Shown: positions 23,311 to 32,033 of the stretch, piece by piece
Position numbering within the stretch: the first letter of the stretch is position 1
Layout: each line of letters begins with the position of its first letter
Assembly: GCF_000423085.1 (NCBI RefSeq)
Contig: NZ_AUHH01000024.1
Span: 1 to 64,000, forward strand
Direction of reading: 5' to 3'
Source of the DNA: Granulicoccus phenolivorans DSM 17626 = NBRC 107789 = JCM 15570
GTDB taxonomy: Bacteria > Actinomycetota > Actinomycetes > Propionibacteriales > Propionibacteriaceae
Length of the DNA: 64,000 nt
Position numbers and translations under genes: made by a program
Notes under the pieces: generated by a model
Seen by the model: the letters and a program-made list of their open reading frames with translations, nothing else
Database searches by the model: none
What the model was told of the DNA's origin: nothing

Positions 23311-24234
23311 GTGACCAGCACCCCGACCGCCGATGAAGCCGCCCGGCGCCGCTCCGGATCCCTGTACGCGATCGGTGCCTACGGCATCTGGGCCCTGCTC
23401 CCGCTGGTGTTCATCCCGTTGTCCGGGCTCGGTGCGGTGGAGATCCTGGCCCTGCGGGTGATCGTCTCGGTCCTGTTCTGCATTCTGCTGCTGACGCTGG
23501 TCCGGCAATGGAGCGATCTCTTCCGGATCGTGCGGAGTCGGCGGACGACCGCCTGGCTGGCCCTGGCCGCGGTGCTGGTCTCGGTGAACTGGCTGCTGTT
23601 CATCTTCGCCACGGTGACCGGCCGGGTCCTGGAGACCTCCCTGGCGTACTTCATCAACCCGCTGATGAGCATCCTGATCGGGGTCATCTTTCTGCGGGAG
23701 CGGTTGCGGCCGCTGCAGTGGGTGGCGCTCGGCTTCGGGGCCGTGGCCGTCCTCGTGATCACCATCGCCTACGGCAGCCCGCCGGTGATGTCCCTGGCGA
23801 TGGCCACCTCCTTCGCGCTGTACGGGCTGGTGAAGCGACACATCACCAACTCGCCCGGGTTCGAGCCGGTGCCGGGCCTGCCCGGCCTGACCGTCGAGAC
23901 CGGGATCCTGGCGCCGGTGGCGATCATCGCGCTGATCGTCATCGGGGTCCGCGGGGAACTGATGTTCACCCACGGCGGCTGGGTGGTGCCGGTGATGATC
24001 GCGGTCAGTGGCATTGCCACCGCGATCCCGCTGGTGCTGTTCGCTGAGGCGGCCGCCCGCCTGCCGCTGTCGTGGATCGGCATGTTCCAGTACATCGCGC
24101 CGGTCGGACAGTTCCTGATCGGCTGGGCCCTGCTCGGGGAGCCGATGCCGGCCGCCCGTTGGGCCGGTTTCGCCCTGGTCTGGGTGGCGGTGCTCCTGTT
24201 CATCGTGGACGCGATCAGCCGCCGTCGACGCTAG
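23311..24234 (+). CDS. RarD-type EamA transporter
   Basis: A 307-residue membrane protein with about ten hydrophobic helices in two EamA repeats. It opens with YAIGAYGIWALLPLVF, which matches the start of RarD-type drug/metabolite transporters, and has LETSLAYFINPLMSILIGV in the fourth helix region. GTG start at 23311, 61 bp after the QueA-like gene. Substrate unknown. Co-transcription with the SDR/QueA-like pair is possible, so it may share SoxR control. Confidence 0.85.
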   Translation: MTSTPTADEAARRRSGSLYAIGAYGIWALLPLVFIPLSGLGAVEILALRVIVSVLFCILLLTLVRQWSDLFRIVRSRRTTAWLALAAVLVSVNWLLFIFATVTGRVLETSLAYFINPLMSILIGVIFLRERLRPLQWVALGFGAVAVLVITIAYGSPPVMSLAMATSFALYGLVKRHITNSPGFEPVPGLPGLTVETGILAPVAIIALIVIGVRGELMFTHGGWVVPVMIAVSGIATAIPLVLFAEAAARLPLSWIGMFQYIAPVGQFLIGWALLGEPMPAARWAGFALVWVAVLLFIVDAISRRRR

Positions 24235-24301
24235 CTGAGCCCGTGGTTAGACTGCGTCAACTGCACACTCAACGACGAGTACGACAGCAAGGGGACGCAC
24301 C

Positions 24302-25495
24302 ATGTCAGAGACCACCCGTACCCAAGTTCTGATCATCGGCGCCGGCCCGGCGGGTCTGATGATCTCCCAGATGCTGCACAACCGCGGAGTGGAGTCGGTC
24401 GCGATCGACATTCGCACCCGCGAAGAGATCGAGAACACCCATCGCGCCGGCATCCTCGAGGCCAAGGCCGTCCGGATGCTGGAGGACGAGAACGTCTCCC
24501 AGCGCTTCCGGACCGACGGCTACGAGCACGACGGCACCGACATCCGCGTCCGCGGGATCAGCAACCGGATCAGCTTCAAGGACCTGGTCGGCGCCTCGGT
24601 CTGGCTCTACCCGCAGACCGACGTGTTCATCGACCTGGCCAACGCGCGGGAGCGGGACGGGGGCGATGTCCGCTTCGGGGTCAGCGATGTCGAACTGCTC
24701 GACGGTGATTCCGACAATCCCGGCGTACGCTTCACCGACGCCGCCGGCACCACCCAGGAGGTCCGGGCCGATTTCGTGGTCGGCAGCGACGGTTCCCGGT
24801 CGATCTGCCGGGCACTGATCCCCGGGGCCACGCAGTACTTCCGGGAGTACCCGTTCGCCTGGTTCGGGATCATGGCCGAGGCGCCGATGAGCTACGACGA
24901 ACTCATCTACGCCAGCTCCGATCGGGGATTCGCGCTGATCAGCCAGCGCACCCCGACCGTGCAGCGGATGTACCTGCAGTGCAACCCGTCCGACGACATG
25001 CACAACTGGTCGGAGGATCAACTGTGGGACGAGTTCCAGGCCCGGGTGGCCGGGCCCGATGGGTTCGAGCTCAAGACCGGGCCGATCTTCGAGCGCACCC
25101 TGCTGCCGTTCCGCAGCTTCGTCCAGCAGCCGATGCAGCACGGTCGGGTGAGCCTGGCCGGCGATGCCGCGCACACCGTCCCGCCGACCGGTGCTCGCGG
25201 GCTGAACCTGGCGTTGTCCGACGCACGGGTCCTGGCGCCCCGGCTGGCCGAGGCGGCCAAGGCCAATGACCCCGCGAAGCTGGCCGACTACGAGGAGATC
25301 GCGGTCAAGCGGGTCTGGCGGGCGCAGAACTTCTCGTACTGGATGACCACGATGCTGCACAGCCTTCCCGATGAGAATCCCTTCGACCGGATGCGCCGAC
25401 TCGGGGAACTCGAGATGGTGCTCGGCCATGAGTCCGGTCGTCGTCACCTCGCCGAGGCGTACGCGGGCTGGCCGAACGAGGTCGATGGACTGTAA
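24302..25495 (+). CDS. pobA: 4-hydroxybenzoate 3-monooxygenase
   Basis: A 397-residue group A flavoprotein hydroxylase. FAD motif VLIIGAGPAGLMISQML at residues 9-25, the middle DG motif VVGSDGSRS near 160, and the second FAD motif LAGDAAHTVPPTGARGLNLALSD near 285. Length and motif spacing agree with PobA, which converts 4-hydroxybenzoate to protocatechuate with NAD(P)H and O2. Preceded by AAGGGGA. It stands alone, 11 kb from the ring-cleavage operon that could use its product. Confidence 0.9.
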   Translation: MSETTRTQVLIIGAGPAGLMISQMLHNRGVESVAIDIRTREEIENTHRAGILEAKAVRMLEDENVSQRFRTDGYEHDGTDIRVRGISNRISFKDLVGASVWLYPQTDVFIDLANARERDGGDVRFGVSDVELLDGDSDNPGVRFTDAAGTTQEVRADFVVGSDGSRSICRALIPGATQYFREYPFAWFGIMAEAPMSYDELIYASSDRGFALISQRTPTVQRMYLQCNPSDDMHNWSEDQLWDEFQARVAGPDGFELKTGPIFERTLLPFRSFVQQPMQHGRVSLAGDAAHTVPPTGARGLNLALSDARVLAPRLAEAAKANDPAKLADYEEIAVKRVWRAQNFSYWMTTMLHSLPDENPFDRMRRLGELEMVLGHESGRRHLAEAYAGWPNEVDGL

Positions 25496-25509
25496 CCCGG
25501 ACACCGGGA

Positions 25510-25534
25510 GCCGGCGAGGAACACCCCCGCCGGC
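25510..25534. terminator. Bidirectional terminator between pobA and zinc-ribbon gene
   Basis: GCCGGCG (25510-25516) pairs with CGCCGGC (25528-25534) in the 45-bp gap between the converging genes. Confidence 0.55.
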
Positions 25535-25540
25535 CACCGG

Positions 25541-26986
25541 TCACCGACTCCGCGCGATGAAGTAGACGATCACCGCGATCACGATCAGCGCCCCCAGGAT
25601 CGCCAGGGCGATCTTGATCTTGCTCCACGGCCGGTGGCCCTGGACCTCGCCGGTCACCCCGTTGATGAAGACCTGGTACGGCTGGTTGCTGTAGGTGACG
25701 GTCAGCAGCCACACCGGCATCAGGAACTGGGCGAAATCCAGCCGGTTGTAGGTGACGTTCATGCTGTTCACCTGCTGGGTGTCACCGCCGATGTCCCGCT
25801 CGACGGTCTGCCGAATGCCCGATTCGATGGTCTTCTTCGCCGAGGTCTGAAACGCTTCCTCGGCGTCGACATCGTAGGTGCGGCTCAGGTGTCCGGCGAC
25901 GAACGCCGGGGTGTAGCGCACCGACTGCTCCATCGGCCACGGCTCCAGCGCCGAGATCTTGCCGACGTCCATCCCGGTGCTGGCCAGCGAGGGGACATCG
26001 GCGAACCGGTTCCACACCGTCCCCGCCGCCGGGTACCAGCGGGTGCGCTGTTCCTGGCGCTCGTTGTCGCCGTCGCGAACGGTCACGTAGTAGTACTCGC
26101 CGCGCTGCCCGGTGTAGTTGGTGGTGCAGTCGGCGTCATAGGCGTACCAGGGCAGGTAGATGCTGCTGAACGAGCCGAGCTCGCGGTACTTCTTGAACGC
26201 GTTGGGCGCGAAGCGGCGTGAGTTGATCCATTTCCCGATCAGTTCGTGCGCCTCGGGTTCCCCGACCCGGAAGGGCAGTACGCCGTCCAGCGGCAACCGG
26301 GCCGGCGCAGCCTGCAGGTCGTCGCGCTGGATCGGACTGTTGCAGTACGGGCACCGGATCGCGGTCAGCGTGCCGCCGAAGGTGGAGTGGCCGCCGCAGG
26401 CCTGGCAGACGATTTCCTTCTCCCAGGTCGGTTGGGCGGTCTCCGGCAGGGCGGTCAGGGCGCGGAGTTGGTGCATCGCCTCGCCCAGACCGCGCTTGGG
26501 CACCGGCCCCGGGTCGACCGCGATCGGCGCGGTGGTTCCGCAGTTCGGGCACCGCAGGGAGTCTTGCCCGGGCGGATAGACGAGCTGGCCGCCGCAGTTG
26601 GGGCAGGGGTAGTTACGGGTCGACTCGGTCACGTACAGCGCCGCCGGGTCCGGCAGTGCGCCCGGATCGGGCAACGGGTCCGGACTCGGCATGGGGGCGG
26701 GAGCCGGCATGTGGTTCTGCTCCGGCATCGGATTCTGCGCGGGCATCCGATCCTGCACGGGCAGGGGTGGCGGCGCGCCCGGGCCGGGCTGCTGGGGCAG
26801 GGGTGGCGGCGCGGCGTACCCCTGGTCCCGCGGCAGGGGTGGGGGCGCCCCGTTCCCGGCCGGCGGGCCGGCATAGTCCGGCGCGGGTGCGGGGCTCGGG
26901 TACTGATTCGGCAGCGGCGGAGGTGCCGCCTCGGGCTGCCGGCCCGGCAATGGTGGCGGACCGGCCTGTTGCGGTTGCTGGGTCAT
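25541..26986 (-). CDS. Zinc-ribbon membrane protein (YdjG-like)
   Basis: A 481-residue protein. The first 120 residues are a disordered tail with many PPPLP repeats. Two zinc ribbons follow: CPNCGGQ...CPNCGTT (about residues 128-150) and CQACGG...CPYCNS (about 194-217). The core (220-445) is the domain seen in proteins next to SPFH proteins, and one transmembrane helix lies at the C-terminus (about 455-475). It is 37 bp downstream of the SPFH gene in one operon. In Bacillus subtilis the ydjG-ydjH-ydjI genes form a similar set with pspA, tied to membrane stress. Function is inferred from that context. Confidence 0.75.
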   Translation of the reverse strand: MTQQPQQAGPPPLPGRQPEAAPPPLPNQYPSPAPAPDYAGPPAGNGAPPPLPRDQGYAAPPPLPQQPGPGAPPPLPVQDRMPAQNPMPEQNHMPAPAPMPSPDPLPDPGALPDPAALYVTESTRNYPCPNCGGQLVYPPGQDSLRCPNCGTTAPIAVDPGPVPKRGLGEAMHQLRALTALPETAQPTWEKEIVCQACGGHSTFGGTLTAIRCPYCNSPIQRDDLQAAPARLPLDGVLPFRVGEPEAHELIGKWINSRRFAPNAFKKYRELGSFSSIYLPWYAYDADCTTNYTGQRGEYYYVTVRDGDNERQEQRTRWYPAAGTVWNRFADVPSLASTGMDVGKISALEPWPMEQSVRYTPAFVAGHLSRTYDVDAEEAFQTSAKKTIESGIRQTVERDIGGDTQQVNSMNVTYNRLDFAQFLMPVWLLTVTYSNQPYQVFINGVTGEVQGHRPWSKIKIALAILGALIVIAVIVYFIARSR

Positions 26987-27023
26987 CGTGTGCTCGCTGG
27001 CGTCGGTTGTTCGAATCGGCCGA

Positions 27024-28232
27024 TCAGGGCTGCTGCTGGGGCGGCTGCTGATTCGGCAGCGGCGGCACCGGGTTCGGCAGCGGCGGGGGTTCGTTGAACA
27101 GGCTGGCCAGGGCCGGTACCTGGCCCGCGGCAGTCCAACCGGCCATCCCGTTCGACCAGACCAGGGTGGCGGCGGTCACCTGACCGGCGCGGACCGCGTC
27201 GGCGACCTGCTGCATATTCCACGGTCCCTGGGCGGCACCGTTCACCTCGACATGGAACAACTGCGCGCCGGGCAGCGGCGGCGGGGGGCCACCGGCCGGG
27301 CCCTGCGGGTACTGCTGGTACTGGCCCTGGGGCTGTTGGGGCTGCTGCTGGTTGAACATCTGGCCCATCTGCTGCGCCATCGCCAGCCCCATCCCGGCGC
27401 CCATCATGTCGCCCATCGCCCCGGACCCGCCCGGATTGTTCGCCGCGGCGGTCATCGCGTCGGCGGCCTTGGCCTGCTGGTAGCGGTTCAGGTCGCCCAG
27501 GTTGTTCACCCAGCCGCCCTCCTCGACACCCCGCGCCACGCCCCGGGTCATCGCCTGGGTGATTTCCTCGGGCAGCGAGATGTTCATCGTGATCGAGTCG
27601 ATCTTCAGCCCGAACTCATCGTCGACCCGCTCCTGGACGAAGTCCCGCAGGCGATCGGAGAGTTCGACCTGGCGACCCTGCAGATCGATCACGCCCAACC
27701 CGGTCTGCAGGATCATGTCGGAGAACGCCAGCGTGATCACCCGGCGCAGCAGTTCGGCGATCTCCTCCGAATCCACCGAGGAGTCGGTGCCGATCACCTC
27801 GCGCAGGAAGATCTCCGGGTCGGCGACCCGCACGACGCACAGACCGTTGGCGCGCACCTGGACCATCTTGAAGTCGGGGTCGCGCACGGTGACCGGGTTG
27901 GCGGTGCCCCAGCGCAGGTCGGTGATCGGGCGGGTGTTGATGAAGTAGACCTCGGAGCGGAAGGGGCTGTTGAAGCCGTGCTTCCAGCCCTGGATGGTCG
28001 ACATGATCGGCATGTTCTCGGTGGTCAGGGTGTAGGCCCCCGGACCGAACCGGTCGGCCAACTGACCCCGGTAGACGAAGACGGCCTGCTGCCCCTCGCG
28101 CACGATCAGCTGGGCGCCGTTCTTGATCTCGTTCTGATACCTCGGGAATCGCCAGGCGAGCTTCGAGCGGTCGTCCTCGAGCCACTCGATGATGTCGACG
28201 ATTTCGCCACGCAGTTTGTCCATCAGGCCCAT
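27024..28232 (-). CDS. SPFH-domain protein with C-terminal GYF_2 domain (YdjI-like)
   Basis: A 402-residue protein. The SPFH/band-7 core spans about residues 30-235 and resembles the YdjI subgroup: it begins MGLMDKLRGEIVDIIEWLED and lacks a clear N-terminal membrane helix. Glu/Leu-rich helices follow, then a Gly/Gln-rich linker (about 265-320). A GYF_2 domain (FHVEVNGAAQGPWNMQQ, about 325-375) lies near the C-terminus, followed by a PPLPNP tail. It would recruit the Zn-ribbon partner to the membrane; the GYF_2 domain could bind the Pro-rich tail of that partner. Element copy C ends 86 bp upstream. Confidence 0.85.
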   Translation of the reverse strand: MGLMDKLRGEIVDIIEWLEDDRSKLAWRFPRYQNEIKNGAQLIVREGQQAVFVYRGQLADRFGPGAYTLTTENMPIMSTIQGWKHGFNSPFRSEVYFINTRPITDLRWGTANPVTVRDPDFKMVQVRANGLCVVRVADPEIFLREVIGTDSSVDSEEIAELLRRVITLAFSDMILQTGLGVIDLQGRQVELSDRLRDFVQERVDDEFGLKIDSITMNISLPEEITQAMTRGVARGVEEGGWVNNLGDLNRYQQAKAADAMTAAANNPGGSGAMGDMMGAGMGLAMAQQMGQMFNQQQPQQPQGQYQQYPQGPAGGPPPPLPGAQLFHVEVNGAAQGPWNMQQVADAVRAGQVTAATLVWSNGMAGWTAAGQVPALASLFNEPPPLPNPVPPLPNQQPPQQQP

Positions 28233-28317
28233 GGGTTCTCCAATCCGCGATCTTGTTCCTCAAGCATCCCCGATCGCGGGGCCCGATGGGCCGATGGGGC
28301 TGTCATGCCTTCACCGG

Positions 28318-28399
28318 ACTGTCCCGATCCTGACTCCAGTCGGCCTTCGGGCGCCGATTTGGGCCGGAATTCACCATCTGGTGGCAGGATCGGCCCACT
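28318..28399. repeat. 82-bp palindromic element, copy C
   Basis: Arms at 28318-28339 and 28378-28399; the left arm is diverged (TGTCCCGATCCTGACTCCAG), the right arm is identical to copy B. The interior has the central GCCGATTTGGGCC motif. It lies between the SPFH gene start and the terminator of the nuclease gene. Confidence 0.9.
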
Positions 28400-28451
28400 T
28401 CCTTCCGGTAACGACCGCCGCCGGCCGGCCGGGCGCTCCCGGCCGCGACTG

Positions 28452-28479
28452 GAAACGCCGAACGGGGCGCCCCCAAGGG
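28452..28479. terminator. Terminator of the secreted nuclease gene
   Basis: ACGGGGCGCCCCC pairs with GGGGACGCCCCGT around an AA loop with one mismatch, 35 bp past the stop. It is homologous to the hairpin at 14543-14567. Confidence 0.85.
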
Positions 28480-28513
28480 GACGCCCCGTCGGATGGATCA
28501 TCGCCGGTCGGGA

Positions 28514-31500
28514 TCAGAAGATTCCGATGCGGGCGTTCCAGGAGATCGAACCCTTCTGGAAGTACTGCACGCACTGCAGTGCGCCGCCCACCTGGCCGCA
28601 CAGTTCGCTCGAGGTCGGGTAGCCGTAGGCGCTGGTTTCCGCGCCGCGGGCCTTCCAGTAATCCCCGATGCCGCCCCAGACGGTGTTACCACCGGAAGCG
28701 GGGGACCAGTAGATGCTGCCGCCCTGGTAGTCCTGCTTGAAGCCGCCGTTGATCAGCGCGATCTCATCGGTGGTCGGGTAGCCGAGGCGGCCGTTCTCCA
28801 CACCGTTGTTCGCCCACACCTGGCGGATCCCGCCCCACGAAACGTGGGTGCCGGTGGCCGGGCTCCAGACCAGGTAGCCGCCCTGGAAGGTCTGGTAGCA
28901 GCCGCCGTCCTTCAGCCCGCAGATCTCATCGGTGGTCGGGTAACCGAGACGGCTGTTCTCCGCACCCATGGACATCCACTTGTCGCGCATGGCGTTCTTG
29001 GTGATCGAGGCCGGGACCCCCGGAGCCCAGGTCACCACGCCACCTTCGAACACCTGGTACCAGCCACCGTTGACCAGACCGTCGTGCTCGTTGTCCAGCG
29101 GCTGCCCCAGCGGACCCTCAAGCCCACCGGTCGCGGTCCACTTCGCCCCGATCGCGCCCTTGACCGGGAAGTTCGGCTTCGGCTCGCCCGGGTCGGTGCC
29201 GCCGGCGGTCTTCAGCCCGATCAGGGTCGGGTCGTGGTCGGAGGAGGCGTACTGGTCGTTGGCGTGGAAGTCGGTCACGTTGTAGTTGCGACGCGAATAC
29301 TGGAAGGCGATCGACTCGTCCCCGTTGATGTCGTAGACGGTCGCGCCGGTGACCAGCTCGCGGGCCTTGGCGTTACCGAACACGTGGTCCAGCGAGCCGA
29401 GGCGTCCGCTGAACTGGTAGGTCGCCGCGTCGGGCTCCTGCGCGTGCACCAGTTCGGTGAAGCCGCCGGCCTCGATCTTCTGGATCGGGGTCTCCTTGGA
29501 GTAGGCGTTGAAGTCGCCCAGCAGGAAGACCGCATCCTGGCTGAAGCGCTCGTTGACCCAGCTCACCAGCGCGTCGGCCTGGGCCTCGCGGGAGGGGTTG
29601 GCGTTGCCCTGGCCGGTGCCGTCATCGACGCCGGAGCCCTTGGACTTGAAGTGATTCGCGATCGCCACGAACTCCTTGTCGGTGCCCTTGGCCCGGAACT
29701 TCTGCGCCAGCGGCTGGCGGGCGTCGGCGAAGGCGGTGACCTGCAGGATCTCCGAGGAGCCGTTCAGCTCGACCTTTTCGGTGTTGTAGATGAACGCGGT
29801 GCGGATCACGTCCTCGGTCTGCGGGACCACGGCACCGGTCGGGACCGCCGCCCAGGTGCCGTGCTTGTTCGGATCGGCGTTGAGCGCGGCGACCAGGGTG
29901 TTCAGCGCCTTGTCACGGTTCTGGCCCTGCCGGTAGGGAATCTGCGAGGAGGTCTCGATCTCCTGCAGGCCGACCACGTCGGCGCCCAGGGTATTGATCG
30001 CCCGGACGATCTTGGCCTCCTGATCGGCGAAGGCCTGCGTGGTGTAGGCACCGCGCACGATGCAGCCGTTGCTCGCCACCGGGGTCCCGGCGCGGTCGGT
30101 GTAGGCCTTGCAGTTGGCCTCGTCCTTGCCCAGGTCGTCGAAGTAGTTCAGCACGTTGAACACGCCGAGCTTCAGGTCCCCGCCGACATTCTTCGGCGCG
30201 GTCGGCCGGTCGTTCTCCGACTGGACCGGATCGTTCTCACTGGTCGCGCCGACCACCTGGCCGGTGGGCTGGTAGTTCCACTGGAAGCGGTAGTCGAGGA
30301 TCACCGGCTTGGTGAAGGTGACGTGCGAGGCGGTCCGCATGGGCTCCTGGGCCGACAGGTACGGCAGCGGGGAGCTCTTCGCGGTGTTGTTGTTCATGTA
30401 GTTCCAGGAGGAGCCGTCATCGAGGGTGATCAGCTTCTTCAGGTTCTCCGCCTCGTACGCCTGGGCGTCGGCACCGGGGGCGACCTTCTCGGTGGCCTGG
30501 TACAGCGGCTTGTCCCCGACCGCCAGACCCAGCTGGCCGAACTGGTTCAGCTGGTAGTTGTTGGTGATCGTGTAGGTGCCCTTGGGCAGCACCAGCATGC
30601 CCTCGTAGGGCTCCTTGTCGGCGTCGGTCTCCGGGAGCGTGGCCAGCTCGGTGGGGATCACCTTGGCGCAGTCGGCGGCCGGGGTGACCTGCGGGCCGGT
30701 CAGCTGGGTGAGGCCGTTGTACTCCCCGGCGGTGCCGGTGACGGTGATGCACTCACCGACCTGCGGCAGGGTAGCGCTGGCGAAGTACACGAAGATGCCG
30801 TCGGAGGCCTGCCCGGCGGACTTCGGCGTACCGCCGGTGCCCGGGGTCTGCAGGTAGATGCCGTTGAAGCCGCCGGTGGGGTACGCCGCGGTGACCACGC
30901 CCCGGGTGGTGACCTGCTGGCCGGCCTTCGGGGTGGTGTCCCCGGTGCCCTGGATCTCCGCGATCGGGGTCACGTCCGCGGGCCCGGTCGGCGTGGCCGT
31001 CGGCGTCGCGGTGGGGGTTGCGGTCGGGGTGGCCGTGGGGGTGGCCGTCGGCGTCGGGGTGGGCTCGGCGCCACCGCCGGAGTTCTGCGGGGTCGGCGTA
31101 CCGACGGCGAAGTCGACGCTGTTGTTGTCGGTGTCGACGATCGGGGTCTTGCGGGCCGCGGAGGTGGTGCTGCTCATCACCGGGGCCGCGGCGGTCTCGA
31201 CATTGTCGGTCCCACTGGCGGTGCCGGTGCCGAGGATGTCGACGTACGCCCCGGCGGGGTCCTTCAGCCGGGCGACCGCGTTGGTGGCGCTGAAGCCCAG
31301 GTTGGCGCAGTCCGCGTCGGGGGTCGGCAGGGCCTGGGTGCCGGCGTTGCCCTTGGCTCCCTGGACCAGGAAGTAGCCGTTCGGCTGAATGGTCCCGCTC
31401 AGCGTGCAATTGTTGGTGCCGCCGCCGGTGTTCGACCGCTGTTCGAGGACCCAGCCGGTGAGGTCGACGGCGGTGCCGGAGGTGTTGTACAGCTCCACGA

Positions 31501-31675
31501 AGTCATGGGTCAGGGTCGCGCCGGCGTTGCCGCCACCGCCGTACAGCTCGCTGATGACGACATTGTTCGAGATGGCCTGGGCCGGTGGGGCGGCCAGCCC
31601 GGCTGCCACCACGGCAGCGGTCGCGGCGAGCCCGACCAGGGTCAGGCCGCGACGCACGGAGGGAGTGCGGGTCAT
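28514..31675 (-). CDS. Secreted ExeM/NucH-type endonuclease with LGFP repeats
   Basis: A 1053-residue exported protein: signal peptide ending near AQAIS, lamin-tail domain (about 38-190), a TPT-repeat linker (about 205-235), OB-fold regions like YhcR/NucH (about 240-500), then an endonuclease/exonuclease/phosphatase domain with GVFNVLNYF, VVGLQEIE, NHFKSKG, LLGDFNAY, GSLDHVF and SSDHDPT. The last 220 residues are LGFP repeats. It would degrade extracellular DNA or RNA at the cell surface. By eye the LGFP part differs from that of the 5'-nucleotidase at about 18 of 218 residues. Confidence 0.9.
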   Translation of the reverse strand: MTRTPSVRRGLTLVGLAATAAVVAAGLAAPPAQAISNNVVISELYGGGGNAGATLTHDFVELYNTSGTAVDLTGWVLEQRSNTGGGTNNCTLSGTIQPNGYFLVQGAKGNAGTQALPTPDADCANLGFSATNAVARLKDPAGAYVDILGTGTASGTDNVETAAAPVMSSTTSAARKTPIVDTDNNSVDFAVGTPTPQNSGGGAEPTPTPTATPTATPTATPTATPTATPTGPADVTPIAEIQGTGDTTPKAGQQVTTRGVVTAAYPTGGFNGIYLQTPGTGGTPKSAGQASDGIFVYFASATLPQVGECITVTGTAGEYNGLTQLTGPQVTPAADCAKVIPTELATLPETDADKEPYEGMLVLPKGTYTITNNYQLNQFGQLGLAVGDKPLYQATEKVAPGADAQAYEAENLKKLITLDDGSSWNYMNNNTAKSSPLPYLSAQEPMRTASHVTFTKPVILDYRFQWNYQPTGQVVGATSENDPVQSENDRPTAPKNVGGDLKLGVFNVLNYFDDLGKDEANCKAYTDRAGTPVASNGCIVRGAYTTQAFADQEAKIVRAINTLGADVVGLQEIETSSQIPYRQGQNRDKALNTLVAALNADPNKHGTWAAVPTGAVVPQTEDVIRTAFIYNTEKVELNGSSEILQVTAFADARQPLAQKFRAKGTDKEFVAIANHFKSKGSGVDDGTGQGNANPSREAQADALVSWVNERFSQDAVFLLGDFNAYSKETPIQKIEAGGFTELVHAQEPDAATYQFSGRLGSLDHVFGNAKARELVTGATVYDINGDESIAFQYSRRNYNVTDFHANDQYASSDHDPTLIGLKTAGGTDPGEPKPNFPVKGAIGAKWTATGGLEGPLGQPLDNEHDGLVNGGWYQVFEGGVVTWAPGVPASITKNAMRDKWMSMGAENSRLGYPTTDEICGLKDGGCYQTFQGGYLVWSPATGTHVSWGGIRQVWANNGVENGRLGYPTTDEIALINGGFKQDYQGGSIYWSPASGGNTVWGGIGDYWKARGAETSAYGYPTSSELCGQVGGALQCVQYFQKGSISWNARIGIF

Positions 31676-32033
31676 TGCATTCCAATCTGAGGGTCCGATG
31701 ACGGGGTCATGGCACTTTCTCAGTGCTCAGCCAGGGGGAATCGGGGTTGTGGCGTACTCCGGGTGACAGATTGATGAACTTCCGGGAATGGAACAACGAT
31801 TGTGGCGTTCGTCACACAGCGCGGTGCCAGCGCGCGGACAGCGTGGTCGGGGCCGGATCTGCCGATACCGTTGCGGCGCAACGGATACAGCGCCGAATGC
31901 GGGTGAACGACCGGGCACGACCCCGGGGTAAGCCTTAGAAATCCCTTAGAGAATCGGTTTGGTTTCTTGGGATCACTGTGTCAGTGTGATCTCGGAACGA
32001 TAACGAAACGGTCTCGATTGAACAGGATTTATT
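31676..32033. other. Intergenic region with several hairpins
   Basis: No gene is seen. It holds the divergent promoters of the nuclease and the SH3 protein. Visible structure: CCGTTGC-GGC-GCAACGG (31868-31884), a repeat of CCTTAGA (31934 and 31945), and ATCACTG-TGT-CAGTGTGAT (31972-31990). The AT-rich stretch 31930-32033 is a probable promoter/leader. A cyclic di-AMP riboswitch was considered and not supported. Confidence 0.5.

Noticed and set aside
31860-31960. Possible cyclic di-AMP (ydaO-type) riboswitch before the SH3/cell-wall gene
   Set aside because: Such genes often have this riboswitch in actinobacteria, and CGCCGAATGCGGGTGAAC looks partly similar, but the conserved distal segment (GACAGCTAACC-like) is missing and the spacing is too short.
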